Source: Spirochaetaceae bacterium
GTDB taxonomy: Bacteria; Spirochaetota; Spirochaetia; SZUA-6; Bin103
Assembly (NCBI GenBank): GCA_026710565.1
Contig: JAPOQV010000482.1
Coordinates: 1-16,010 of the forward strand
DNA length: 16,010 nucleotides
Direction of reading: 5' to 3'
Shown here: piece after piece, positions 1 to 6,489 of the stretch
How the letters are laid out: each line of letters opens with the position of its first letter
Numbering within the stretch: position 1 is the first letter of the stretch
Program-made: the position numbers and the translations under genes
The notes under the pieces: generated by a model
The model's input: the letters and a program-made list of their open reading frames with translations, nothing else
Databases searched by the model: none
Told to the model about the DNA's origin: nothing

Positions 1-1102
1 GCCCCGCCGTAGAGGTGGAACCGCAGGCGTATCGGCCCCACGCCCACCCCGGCCAGAGTCCTGTGCTCCCGCCACGCCACAGGAGCCGCGATCGAGTCGG
101 CCATCAGCGGGCGGGCATCGGCGGCGCTGTAGCCCGGGATCGGCCGCAGGGTCCGGGCGTCGAGCACCTCCACCTCGATCCAGTCCCGCCACGGGATGGC
201 GTGATCGAGGTTGACCGTGAGGCGCGGTCCTGGCGGGTCATGTTCAGAGCACCCTGTTTCGTGTAGCCCAGGTGGCCATGGAATGGCCGGTAGCGGTTGA
301 AATCGTAGAGCATCACGTAGCTGCCGGCCTGCGGCAGCACGTAGACGAAGTGGATCTCGTGCTCCGCGCCTTCCTGCGGATCGATCGGCAGTTGCGGTTG
401 CTTGACCAGGTGCTCGATGTCCGGTCCCTCGCCGACCGAGTGCTGGCCGTACGCCTTGATGCGGCCGTCGGCCGGAGCGTTCGGGTCGATGAACAGGTGT
501 CCGGTGTCGCCGTCCGGCCACTGCACGCCGTCGCCGGACCGCTGCCAGTGGATGCCGTCTCGGGAATAGTGCAGGACGTAGCGCATCCGCCGGGTCACGC
601 CCTCGAACACGTTGCCCGCGGCCTCGCGGCCGCCGGCCGCCACCGGCATCCAGGTCAGCGCCTGGTAGCGGCGGTCATCCGGCGCCTCCGGGTCGATCAG
701 CACGCAGAAGTGGCTGGCGTCGGCCCCGTCAGGGCGGGAGCAGATGTTGTTGTCCTTCGATCCCCGGTAGTCGTGCAGGCCGAGCCTTGGCTTCTCCCAG
801 ACCACCCCGTCGTCGCTGACCGCGTAGCCGATCGAGGAGTGATGCTCTGCCTCGAACGATACGGTCGAGCCGCGGTCGGTCCCGTAGTACCAGGCGGTGA
901 ACTGTCGCTGCATCGGATCCCAGGCGATGCTCGCCGCCCAGTTGGATGCGCGGTCCGAGTCCCACGCTTCGGCGTCGCCGGGAATGATCACCGGATTGGC
1001 CGGATGCTTCTCTGCCCGGCCGACCACCTGCTCCGCGAGCAGGCGGCCGTCGACGGCGCTCAGATCGACGAAGGTGACGTAGGTGTCCGGGTGCGTGCGC
1101 AT
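1..1102 (-). pseudogene. Beta-propeller glycosidase-like protein (GH32/GH43-like), frameshifted, 3' end off window
   Basis: The N-terminal ~290 residues read like the five-bladed propeller glycosidase-like proteins common in sugar-degrading bacteria. Typical phrases are GYAVSDDGVVWEKPRLGLHDY, a following DNN, and DPEAPDDRRYQALTW, plus a second 'RDGIHW' blade. The frame from the start ends in low-quality sequence at 104. A different minus frame takes over near 235-237 and stays open to position 1, reading PGPRLTVNLDH, then DWIEVEVLDA, then RLRFHLYGG, which looks like a genuine family C-terminus. Adding one C to the CCC run (GGG at 235-237 on plus) joins the two frames as MTPPGPRLTV. I prefer the ATG at 1102 because GAGG lies 9 nt upstream; an ATG at 1111 is also in frame and overlaps the toxin stop. 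The frameshift could be a real lesion or an assembly error. The substrate is unknown, and no signal peptide is evident. Confidence 0.65.
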
Positions 1103-1107
1103 GCTGA

Positions 1108-1293
1108 TCATCCTCGCTTCTGCGCCACATGGACTTGGCCGAGGCGACCGGACGCGGGAAACATCCTCAACCGCTCCACGGAACGGAACACACGATCCAC
1201 CACGGCCCGTGCTGCTGAAGGACTGTTGACGGCAATGTAATCGCGGATGTTGGCAAGGTCACTGACGGCTGATACTTGCCATCGCAGCTTCAT
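1108..1293 (-). CDS. RelE/ParE-family toxin, C-terminally truncated
   Basis: This 61-residue protein begins KLRWQVSAVSDLANIRDYIA and continues through VVDRVFRSVERLRMFPASGR. That is the usual N-terminal half of ParE/RelE toxins: first beta strand, helical hairpin, then the P-x-x-GR turn. Family members run about 90-100 residues and end in beta strands carrying the conserved basic and aromatic residues (R-E-L-x, then Y-R-V/I-x-Y). Here the sequence stops after GQVHVAQKRG, so those strands are absent and ribonuclease or gyrase-poisoning activity is doubtful. The ATG overlaps the antitoxin stop by 4 nt (ATGA), which implies translational coupling. The stop abuts the start of the glycosidase-like gene, suggesting that a deletion or rearrangement removed the toxin's 3' end. 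Neither other frame downstream restores the missing part. Confidence 0.7.
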   Translation of the reverse strand: MKLRWQVSAVSDLANIRDYIAVNSPSAARAVVDRVFRSVERLRMFPASGRLGQVHVAQKRG

Positions 1294-1511
1294 CCCATGG
1301 AGTCGTGCCCGAAGAAAGCTGCGACCTCTTCGTGCGTGGCATATCCCGCTGGAGCCTCGAGGCGGCGAGCGACCTCCTGAGCCTGGTCCGGGGTGAGTTG
1401 CGCGTCCATGCTCCTTTCGACCATGTCGAGGAGCAATTCAGCAGCCTCATCCTGAAGGTCGCTGGGAAGGTCTTGGAGCTTCGCAATCGCCCTTTCGAGC
1501 AACTCGGTCAT
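1290..1511 (-). CDS. Antitoxin of a ParE-type toxin-antitoxin pair
   Basis: This is a 73-residue acidic protein. It starts MTELLERAIAKLQDLPSDLQ, continues DEAAELLLDMVE, and ends in a flexible tail with TPDQAQEVARRLE and THEEVAAFFG. That is the common layout of small antitoxins paired with RelE/ParE toxins: a helical N-terminal dimerising segment, then a toxin-wrapping C-terminus with a 'T-x-E-E-V-x-A-F-F' ending. It is intact, unlike its partner toxin, and the toxin's ATG overlaps its TGA. The antitoxin may persist as an orphan or as an anti-addiction factor against related toxins. There is no Shine-Dalgarno sequence before the ATG; a good -10 box ends only 6 nt upstream, so the transcript may be leaderless. 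It is transcribed divergently from the ThuA-like gene. Confidence 0.75.
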   Translation of the reverse strand: MTELLERAIAKLQDLPSDLQDEAAELLLDMVERSMDAQLTPDQAQEVARRLEAPAGYATHEEVAAFFGHDSMG

Positions 1512-1517
1512 AGGGCG

Positions 1518-1545
1518 ATTCTATCAGCCCTCAAGGTTGGAACAA
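1518..1545 (-). promoter_or_regulatory. Candidate promoter for the antitoxin operon
   Basis: On the minus strand, TTGTTC (1540-1545) and TAGAAT (1518-1523) are separated by 16 nt, resembling -35 and -10 elements. The -10 box ends 6 nt before the antitoxin ATG, which would put the transcription start at or next to the start codon. No ribosome-binding site is visible. The call rests on sequence likeness only. Confidence 0.4.
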
Positions 1546-1643
1546 GCCGTGACGCGCTCCGCTCCGCCGGATCCTCGGGCAACCCGACAGAAGCCACGGC
1601 GAGCTCACCGACCAGGACCCGAAGGCCGGGATGCGACCGAGCG

Positions 1644-1652
1644 TGCTACGCT
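1644..1652 (+). promoter_or_regulatory. Candidate extended -10 element upstream of the ThuA-like gene
   Basis: TGCTACGCT fits an extended -10 (TGN plus TANNNT) ending 9 nt before the ATG at 1662. There is no recognisable -35 and no Shine-Dalgarno sequence in the gap. The same TACGCT hexamer lies 8 nt before the permease-fusion ATG at 14299. A short-leader or leaderless transcript is inferred; confidence is low. Confidence 0.25.
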
Positions 1653-1661
1653 GGCCGGGCA

Positions 1662-2465
1662 ATGAGGACGATCCGCGTGCTGACGTGGTCGGGACGGGCG
1701 GGGTTTCGCAGGCACGACCAGTGGCTGGAGCACTGTCGCCTGTACCCGGACGGCATCGGCCCCTATCTGGCCTCGGCTCTGAACGAGATCGGCGGCGTGC
1801 GGGCAACCGGCGTGCACGGCTTCGGCGTCGATCGCGAGTCGGAGATGGAAGCGCTGACGACGTGGAGCGGCGATGCGAAGCGGTTCACGTACATCGACGG
1901 CCACCAGCTCGGCCTCAACCCGGGTTACGACCGCCTGGAGACGGCGTTCCCGGACGCCGGCGGGATCGGGGAGTTGAACCGCCTGGACCGATACCAGGTG
2001 TTTATCGCTTGGGCGCACGGCGGCCCGCTGCCCGCGTGGGACGCGGCGGTGGGCGAGCTGGTCCGCGCCGGCCGCCTCGGGCTGGTGGCCCTGCACAGCG
2101 TCTGGAACCACCGCGCCTACCCGCAGATCGCCGACCTGATCGGCGCCGTCTCCGGCATCGGCAAGGTGCGGGAGGGCGTACCGATTGACGTCGAGGTGCT
2201 GTGCGACCATCCGGTCACCGACGGGATCGGCGATTTCGCGATCCGAGACGAGATCTACTTCGAGCCGCTCGAGATCGCATCCGACGTGACCCACCTGCTG
2301 CGCGGCCGCTGGCAGGAACACGCCTCGCCGTTCGGATGGGCCCGCGAGGTGGGCGCCGGGCGGGTGGTGTACCTGCAGCCCGGCCACGAGGACTGCCCGG
2401 TGTACGCGCAGCCCGCGGTGCGCCGCCTGCTCGCCAACGCCGTCCGCTGGGTCGCCCCGCGATGA
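1662..2465 (+). CDS. ThuA-like domain protein (trehalose-utilisation family)
   Basis: The product is 267 residues with no signal peptide, so probably cytoplasmic. It has the class I glutamine-amidotransferase-like fold expected of ThuA: an N-terminal beta strand (IRVLTWSG), a 'Y-Q-V-F-I-A-W-A-H-G-G' strand, then GLVALHSVWNH around His145 where ThuA proteins carry a conserved HSG/HSA-type motif. Near the C-terminus comes GAGRVVYLQPGHE, matching the family's 'GrGRvfy..lGH' segment. ThuA homologues take part in disaccharide catabolism (3-keto sugar formation in rhizobia), but most have no assigned reaction. The ATG at 1662 is chosen because homology starts immediately after it; the upstream open frame back to 1305 is antisense to the antitoxin. 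Its TGA overlaps the ATG of the following reductase by 4 nt, so the two are co-translated and probably act in one sugar pathway. Confidence 0.82.
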   Translation: MRTIRVLTWSGRAGFRRHDQWLEHCRLYPDGIGPYLASALNEIGGVRATGVHGFGVDRESEMEALTTWSGDAKRFTYIDGHQLGLNPGYDRLETAFPDAGGIGELNRLDRYQVFIAWAHGGPLPAWDAAVGELVRAGRLGLVALHSVWNHRAYPQIADLIGAVSGIGKVREGVPIDVEVLCDHPVTDGIGDFAIRDEIYFEPLEIASDVTHLLRGRWQEHASPFGWAREVGAGRVVYLQPGHEDCPVYAQPAVRRLLANAVRWVAPR

Positions 2466-3532
2466 GCGGAGCGAACCTTATTCGAAGAGTGAGCGAAGCG
2501 AACCTCACTCGAAGAGTGATCCGCCCCCGCCGCTTCGGGCGCGCCGACGTGCGTATACCGGAGATCGGCCTGGGCTGCTACAACCTGACCGCCGACCGGG
2601 GGGTGGACCGCGATACCGCCCTCGCCACCCTGCAGCGCGCCTACGAGCTGGGGGTGCGCTTCTTCGACACCGCGCCGATGTACGGCGACGGCGAGTGCGA
2701 CGAGCTGCTCGGTCTGGCCTTCGGCCACCTGGGCGCCGACGAGGTGCTGATCGGCGCCAAGCTGTCCGGCCCGCCCGGCGAGCACTTCGGGGACTACAGC
2801 CGCGACTCGGTGCTGCGGGCGTTCGACCGGACGCTGCGCGCGTTGCGCCGCGACGAGGTGTTCGCGCTGCAGGTCCACGGCTTCGCCTCGCCACGAGACA
2901 TCCCCCGCCAGACGGCGGAGTGGCGCGCCCTGTACGAGCCGGGGATGGCATTCGAGGCGCTGCTGGAGCTCAAGGAGCAGGGAGCGTGCCGGTACGCCGG
3001 CGCCACCAACCACAACTCCGTGCTCCTGGCGGAGGCCGTGCGCCGCTTCCCGCTCGACGTGGTGGAGATCGCCAGCCACTACAACATCACCAGCCACGTG
3101 GCGCCGCTCACCCTGCTGCCGCTGACCGACGAGCGCGGCGTGGCCACCGTCATCGCCAACCCGATCGGCGGCGGTCGCCTGGTGAGCCTGGAGACCTATC
3201 GCGCAGCGACCTACCTGGGTGCGCTCCCGCTCGACCAAGCGGTCGGGACCCTGGAGCGATTGATGCGTGACACCGGGCTTGAGCTGTACGAGCTGGCGCT
3301 GCTGTACCTGCTGCACGACCCACGGGTGACCTGCGTGATCCCGGGGCCGCGCAACGTCGCGGAGCTCGAAGCCGACGTGGGCGTTGCGAGTCGTCCGCCG
3401 CTCTCCGACGAGCAGGCGGCGGAGCTCGCCCGCATCGGCAGCCGGCTGCTCGCCAGGAAGATGCCGGCCGAGAGCGGCATCGGGGTGGTCGGCGTGCCGC
3501 TACGCCCCGAGTGGCTGGCAACGTCCGACTGA
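2462..3532 (+). CDS. Aldo/keto reductase
   Basis: This is a 356-residue NAD(P)-dependent oxidoreductase of the (beta/alpha)8 aldo/keto reductase family. The catalytic tetrad is readable: Asp69 in FFDTAP, Tyr74 in MYGDGE, Lys100 in LIGAKLSG and His139 in LQVHGF. The C-terminal cofactor segment includes VTCVIPGPRNVAELEADV. Sequence style is nearest the aldose/L-fucose (D-threo-aldose) dehydrogenase-like branch, acting on sugars or sugar alcohols; the substrate is not determined. The start at 2462 overlaps the ThuA-like stop (ATGA). The first ~20 residues come from a 27-bp tandem repeat and precede the usual family start (RPRRFGRADVRIPEIGLG). A GTG at 2516 would give a conventional N-terminus, so the start is uncertain. 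The gene converges on a toxin gene with only 9 nt between stops. Confidence 0.88.
   Translation: MSGANLIRRVSEANLTRRVIRPRRFGRADVRIPEIGLGCYNLTADRGVDRDTALATLQRAYELGVRFFDTAPMYGDGECDELLGLAFGHLGADEVLIGAKLSGPPGEHFGDYSRDSVLRAFDRTLRALRRDEVFALQVHGFASPRDIPRQTAEWRALYEPGMAFEALLELKEQGACRYAGATNHNSVLLAEAVRRFPLDVVEIASHYNITSHVAPLTLLPLTDERGVATVIANPIGGGRLVSLETYRAATYLGALPLDQAVGTLERLMRDTGLELYELALLYLLHDPRVTCVIPGPRNVAELEADVGVASRPPLSDEQAAELARIGSRLLARKMPAESGIGVVGVPLRPEWLATSD
2464..2517 (+). repeat. Two-copy 27-bp tandem repeat at the reductase 5' end
   Basis: Copies at 2464-2490 and 2491-2517 match at most positions: GAGCGGAGCGAACCTTATTC versus GAGCGAAGCGAACCTCACTC, each followed by GAAGAGT. Each copy is 9 codons, so the frame is kept (SGANLIRRV / SEANLTRRV). 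A 7-bp inverted repeat, GAGTGAG (2487-2493) and CTCACTC (2504-2510), spans the junction and could form a hairpin near the start codon. Confidence 0.85.
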
Positions 3533-3541
3533 CCGAAACCC

Positions 3542-3850
3542 CTACGGCATCCATGCGTCACGACCACCATAGCGTACGTGAAGCACGTGGACCGTCGATC
3601 CCTTGACGGTGAAGAACACACGCCAGGCCGTCCCGCGGCCTACAAACACGTGTCGGATCTCATCGTCGAAGGCGTCGTTCTCGGGCGCCAGGGCATGCGA
3701 CTCCGGCAGCGTATCGAGGCTGAGGATCGCGTTACGGATCTCCTCAAGCCACCGTTCGGCGTACCGGGGGTTTCTCGCGGACAACCATGTATATGCTTCG
3801 TTGGTGTTCTCCGCCGCACAGCGCGTGATGACGACGCCGTAGCGCTTCAC
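3542..3850 (-). CDS. RelE/ParE-family toxin (complete)
   Basis: This 102-residue protein has the full ParE/RelE layout. An N-terminal strand (YGVVITRCA) is followed by a helical hairpin (ENTNEAYTWLSARNP, then YAERWLEEIRNAILSLDTLP). The beta sheet follows (EIRHVFVGRGTAWRVFFTV, then VHVLHVRYGGRDA). Conserved family features present are the W-x-x-x-I helix, the P-E-S turn and the terminal V-L-H-V-R-x-G strand. Related toxins act in the cytoplasm on mRNA at the ribosome or on DNA gyrase; which applies here cannot be read from sequence. It starts at GTG overlapping the antitoxin stop by 4 nt, so it is translated only after its antitoxin, the usual arrangement for this class. It ends 9 nt from the convergent aldo/keto reductase stop. 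Confidence 0.85.
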   Translation of the reverse strand: MKRYGVVITRCAAENTNEAYTWLSARNPRYAERWLEEIRNAILSLDTLPESHALAPENDAFDDEIRHVFVGRGTAWRVFFTVKGSTVHVLHVRYGGRDAWMP

Positions 3851-4125
3851 CTCCCCCGGGCGTCGAACTGGGCGAAGAAGGACGACGCAGGAACGCCCCG
3901 GCCGGCGCTGACGTCGTCCAGCCCCTTGCGGATTCCCGCCACGGCGCTGGCGTACTCAAGCTGCTCCTGCACGTCTTGCCACGCACGTGCATCCATGACG
4001 ACCAGCTCGGGCCTGCCGTTGACCGTCAGCACGAACGGCCGACCGGTATCCTTCAGGCGAGAGACGAAACGGGCCGTGTCACGCTTGAATTCCGTCAGCG
4101 GCCTGATGTCCTGTGTGATGTCCAT
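3847..4125 (-). CDS. Phd/YefM-family antitoxin
   Basis: This is a 92-residue antitoxin. The N-terminus (ITQDIRPLTEFKRDTARFVS, then RLKDTGRPFVLTVNGRPELV) is the DNA-binding Phd/YefM fold, in which 'T-G-x-P-x-x-L-T-x-N-G-x-P-x-x-V-V' is diagnostic. VVMDARAWQDVQEQLEY leads into the C-terminal toxin-neutralising tail. It should bind the ParE-type toxin encoded immediately downstream (4-nt GTGA overlap) and repress its own promoter. A clear ribosome-binding site (AGAGGGG) lies about 5 nt before the ATG. The AT-rich leader upstream contrasts with the GC-rich surroundings and probably carries the promoter and operator. Confidence 0.88.
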   Translation of the reverse strand: MDITQDIRPLTEFKRDTARFVSRLKDTGRPFVLTVNGRPELVVMDARAWQDVQEQLEYASAVAGIRKGLDDVSAGRGVPASSFFAQFDARGR

Positions 4126-4137
4126 AGCGACCCCTCT

Positions 4138-4165
4138 TACGCATCTTTTCTAATGATTATTTTAT
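4138..4165 (-). promoter_or_regulatory. AT-rich promoter/operator region of the ParE/Phd operon
   Basis: This short AT-rich island lies directly upstream of the antitoxin. On the minus strand it reads TAAAATAATCATTAGAAAAG. It contains a TAAT-n-ATTA inverted repeat, a plausible antitoxin-binding site, and TAAAAT as a possible -10. No clear -35 is seen. It also directly precedes the plus-strand ATG at 4164. Confidence 0.35.
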
Positions 4166-4415
4166 GCCGAACTATCTGCATGGATCAAACGTCGACTCCG
4201 GTTCGTCCTGTCCGGGGCGAACTCGCAAGGCGTCGAAGCGGTGGGACAGGCGCTACAACCGCGGGCTCACCCGGATCCGCGACGAACTCGGCGCCAACCG
4301 GGTCACCTGCTATGGCGTCTACGACGGCGAGCGGCCTGCGTCGTGGGGCGCCGTGCAGGTTCTGCCGGCGCTGGAGTTCCTGCAACTCCTCTGGAACGGC
4401 CAGGTAGTGCGCTGA
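4164..4415 (+). pseudogene. Remnant of a DUF4143-type ATPase C-terminus (tentative)
   Basis: This 83-residue open frame has an unremarkable first ~22 residues. It then reads RWDRRYNRGLTRIRDELGAN, RVTCYGVYDGERPASWGAV and QVLPALEFLQLLWNG. The second part resembles the C-terminal nuclease-like end of AAA-type ATPases with a DUF4143 domain: an amphipathic helix, a 'V-x-Y-G-G/V-Y-x-G' strand, then 'V-L-P-x-x-x-F-L-x-x-L-W'. Full proteins of that kind have about 380-450 residues with a Walker A motif; none is present here. I read it as a decayed 3' fragment left after deletion, joined to the toxin-antitoxin promoter region. It could still be expressed from the AT-rich leader. It may equally be an unrelated small protein; the assignment is from memory of the family pattern. 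Confidence 0.4.
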
Positions 4416-4439
4416 CCGTGTCCAAGCGCACCGACAAGA

Positions 4440-4467
4440 AGCCCCGGAGCCTGACGGCCCCGGGGCT
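4440..4467 (-). terminator. Hairpin terminator of the peptide ABC operon
   Basis: An 8-bp perfect inverted repeat, AGCCCCGG (4440-4447) and CCGGGGCT (4460-4467), encloses a 12-nt loop. It lies 28 nt past the solute-binding protein stop, and on the minus strand it is followed by TTCTTGTC, a weak U-rich tract. It could also serve the plus-strand remnant ending at 4415. Confidence 0.65.
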
Positions 4468-4494
4468 GAAGAACGGGACGGAACTCGGGCGGGA

Positions 4495-6378
4495 TCAGCC
4501 GCCGAGCGTCTTGGCGCGCTCTTCTGCGTCCCTGTGGAAGTAGATCGTCGGCATCTGGATGAACCACTCCTGCACGTTGCCGATGTCGGGCGCGTAGGCG
4601 CGGAAGCGATGCGCGAACTGCACCAGATCGGTGCCGATCAGGTACTCCGCCTGCAGCTTCTGCAGCGCGATGATCTTTTCGTTCAGCACCTCGTCGCTCT
4701 CCGCCGACTTGGCCGCCTGCGCGACATCCCACATCTCCTGCGCGAACGCCGGCGGCTCCTCACCCTGAGCGCCCCCGGTGGTCAACCACAGGTACCACGG
4801 ACGAGACCAGGTATTGGACGGGGTCAAGCTTGCAGAGGGACCGCCGAAACGGGACGGCCAGTCCCGGTTGGCGTAGTCGGTCAGGCTCTGCCAGCCGATA
4901 ATCTCCCAGTCCATGTTGTTGAGGACCTCTCCCTGCGCTCCCCAGCCGACGCCGCGGAAGTTGCCCTTGAAGCCGATCTTGGGCATCTCCTCGACCAGCA
5001 ACGACCACGTGTCGTCGAACCACGTTGCGATCGAGAAGATCGTCAGCGTGATGGGCTGGCCGTCCGGGCCGAGCCGGAAGCCGTCTGCGTCCTTGTCAGT
5101 CAGACCCATCTCGTCGAGCAACGCGTTGGCCATGTCCAGGTCGCGTTCCACCGCCAGGGTGGCCAGCTCCTCGACGTACCACGGGCTTTCCGGGTCCCTG
5201 ACGCCGATCTGCCGCGGCGGCGCCAGCCCCTCGAACTCCAGGTCGCTGATCAACTGTCGCGGAGCCCAATAACTGATCGCCAGGCGGAAGCGCTTGTCGC
5301 GGAAGATCTCCGCCTTGAACGGGTCCTGAGCGAACCAGTTGAAGCTGAGCGTGCGCTCCGACAGGTCGCCGCGGAACGGGAACGAGATCAACTGGATGTC
5401 ACCCGCCTGGGCTGCCTGATTGTGGATCTCCACCTTGGGCAACGGGACGCCGGCCACCGTCACCTCGCCGGCAAGGACGCGCAGGTCGCGTGCCGCGGCG
5501 TCCGGGACGATCTGTGTGTGCTGCTCGTCCATGTACGGGAGCTGATTGCCCTCGGAGTCGACTGCCCAGTAGTACGCGTTGCGCGTCCAGATGATCGGCG
5601 TCGCCTCGATGCCGGTCGACGCCTGCCACGGTACCATCGTCGGAGTATCGGGACTGCTCTGCACGAACAGGTCCCATCGGGCGCGGAAGAGCTGGATCCA
5701 GTCCTCGAAGCCGCCGGCCTCGACCTTGGCGGCCAGTTCATTGGCGTCGGCATACTCCTTGTGATACTGGGTCAGGTAGTGCTTGGCCATCCCCATCGCC
5801 TGCCGTTCCTGGTTGGCGCCGAAGGCGGTAACGAACCCGGGATACGGGTTCGGGAACTCGATGCGAAGCGTTACGTCGTCGATGGCGGTGATTTCCGCGA
5901 GCGTGTCACCCTGCTTGAGCCACCCGGGGACGGTGGCGCTCAACTCGGCATTCTGAGCGAAATCCTCCCACCAGAACAGATAGTCCTCGGTCGTGTACGG
6001 GTGTCCGTCCGACCAGCGCAGTCCGGTGCGCAGCTTGACCGTGTAGACGCGGTTGCCGTTGGAGGCCTCGATGCTCTTGAAGGCCAGCGGTAGCACCTCG
6101 GGCCGCTCCATCTTCGCTTCGCCCCAGAACGGGATGGCGACGTTGGTCATGCCCTGCGCATTCGGGGCATCACCTGCCTGGGTTGCGAAGATCCCGCCGT
6201 ACAGGCCGATCTCGGTCATCCCGTACGTGCCGGGAGCGATGACCAGCGGATCCACGGGGATGCGCTCCTCGACCGGCGGCAGGTCCATATCGTCCAGATA
6301 TGGCGACTGCTGGTACTGGCCGAACAGGGGTGCCGCTACCAAGGCAGCGATCAGAACAAGCCAAAACGTACTTCTCAA
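4495..6378 (-). CDS. ABC transporter substrate-binding protein, family 5 (peptide/oligopeptide type)
   Basis: This 627-residue exported protein starts MRSTFWLVLIAALVAAPLFG, a signal peptide with cleavage probable before QYQQ. There is no lipobox, so it is likely a free periplasmic protein. Family 5 hallmarks are present: FWGEAKMERPEVLPLAFKSI, LRTGLRWSDGHPYTTEDYLF (the 'GxxWSDGxPxTAxDvxf' signature), IDDVTLRIEFPNPYPGF, FRDKRFRLAISYWAPR (the 'd.rvRqAis' segment) and NALLDEMGLTDKDADGFR. The cargo may be oligopeptides or other solutes; family 5 also handles sugars, nickel and opines. It starts at TTG with GAGGAGG spaced 6 nt. It is the last gene of the operon, 111 nt after the DppC-type permease, and is followed by a hairpin terminator. 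A distal position for the binding protein is unusual; its strong ribosome-binding site may compensate. Confidence 0.92.
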   Translation of the reverse strand: MRSTFWLVLIAALVAAPLFGQYQQSPYLDDMDLPPVEERIPVDPLVIAPGTYGMTEIGLYGGIFATQAGDAPNAQGMTNVAIPFWGEAKMERPEVLPLAFKSIEASNGNRVYTVKLRTGLRWSDGHPYTTEDYLFWWEDFAQNAELSATVPGWLKQGDTLAEITAIDDVTLRIEFPNPYPGFVTAFGANQERQAMGMAKHYLTQYHKEYADANELAAKVEAGGFEDWIQLFRARWDLFVQSSPDTPTMVPWQASTGIEATPIIWTRNAYYWAVDSEGNQLPYMDEQHTQIVPDAAARDLRVLAGEVTVAGVPLPKVEIHNQAAQAGDIQLISFPFRGDLSERTLSFNWFAQDPFKAEIFRDKRFRLAISYWAPRQLISDLEFEGLAPPRQIGVRDPESPWYVEELATLAVERDLDMANALLDEMGLTDKDADGFRLGPDGQPITLTIFSIATWFDDTWSLLVEEMPKIGFKGNFRGVGWGAQGEVLNNMDWEIIGWQSLTDYANRDWPSRFGGPSASLTPSNTWSRPWYLWLTTGGAQGEEPPAFAQEMWDVAQAAKSAESDEVLNEKIIALQKLQAEYLIGTDLVQFAHRFRAYAPDIGNVQEWFIQMPTIYFHRDAEERAKTLGG

Positions 6379-6384
6379 AACGAA

Positions 6385-6391
6385 CCTCCTC
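6385..6391 (-). promoter_or_regulatory. Strong ribosome-binding site that sets a TTG start
   Basis: GAGGAGG on the minus strand is followed by a 6-nt spacer and TTG (6376-6378). No in-frame ATG lies at a usable distance, so this site decides the start of the substrate-binding protein. It is the best Shine-Dalgarno match noticed in the window. Confidence 0.8.
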
Positions 6392-6417
6392 GCGCGCTCG
6401 TGCCTGCGTCGCTCCGG

Positions 6418-6429
6418 GCCCGGCCGGGC
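6418..6429. repeat. 12-bp perfect GC palindrome in the permease / binding-protein gap
   Basis: GCCCGGCCGGGC is self-complementary and sits 40-51 nt upstream of the TTG start. As RNA it could form a stable stem or dimerise, and might protect or partly terminate the permease transcript ahead of the binding-protein gene. No uridine tract follows. The function is a guess. Confidence 0.4.
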
Positions 6430-6489
6430 GCTGCACCTAGGAGGGTATCGTCCGAAACGCCAGCTCGCAAGCGGCCACGCTGGGCGGTG

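Noticed and set aside
272..1240. 322-residue open frame on the plus strand
   Set aside because: Antisense to the glycosidase-like gene, whose minus-strand motifs are convincing; Val/Arg/His-rich composition without domains.
1305..1661. Upstream extension of the ThuA-like protein
   Set aside because: It is antisense to the antitoxin and its promoter; ThuA-like sequence begins immediately after ATG 1662.
2464..2517. Possible CRISPR-like or larger direct-repeat array
   Set aside because: Only two adjacent copies without spacers, and both are coding in frame; treated as a tandem duplication.
2255..3316. 353-residue open frame on the minus strand
   Set aside because: Antisense to the aldo/keto reductase, which shows a complete catalytic tetrad on the plus strand.
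4534..6093. 519-residue open frame on the plus strand
   Set aside because: It lies antisense to the family 5 binding protein, whose signature motifs are clear. The plus-strand translation has no recognisable domains.
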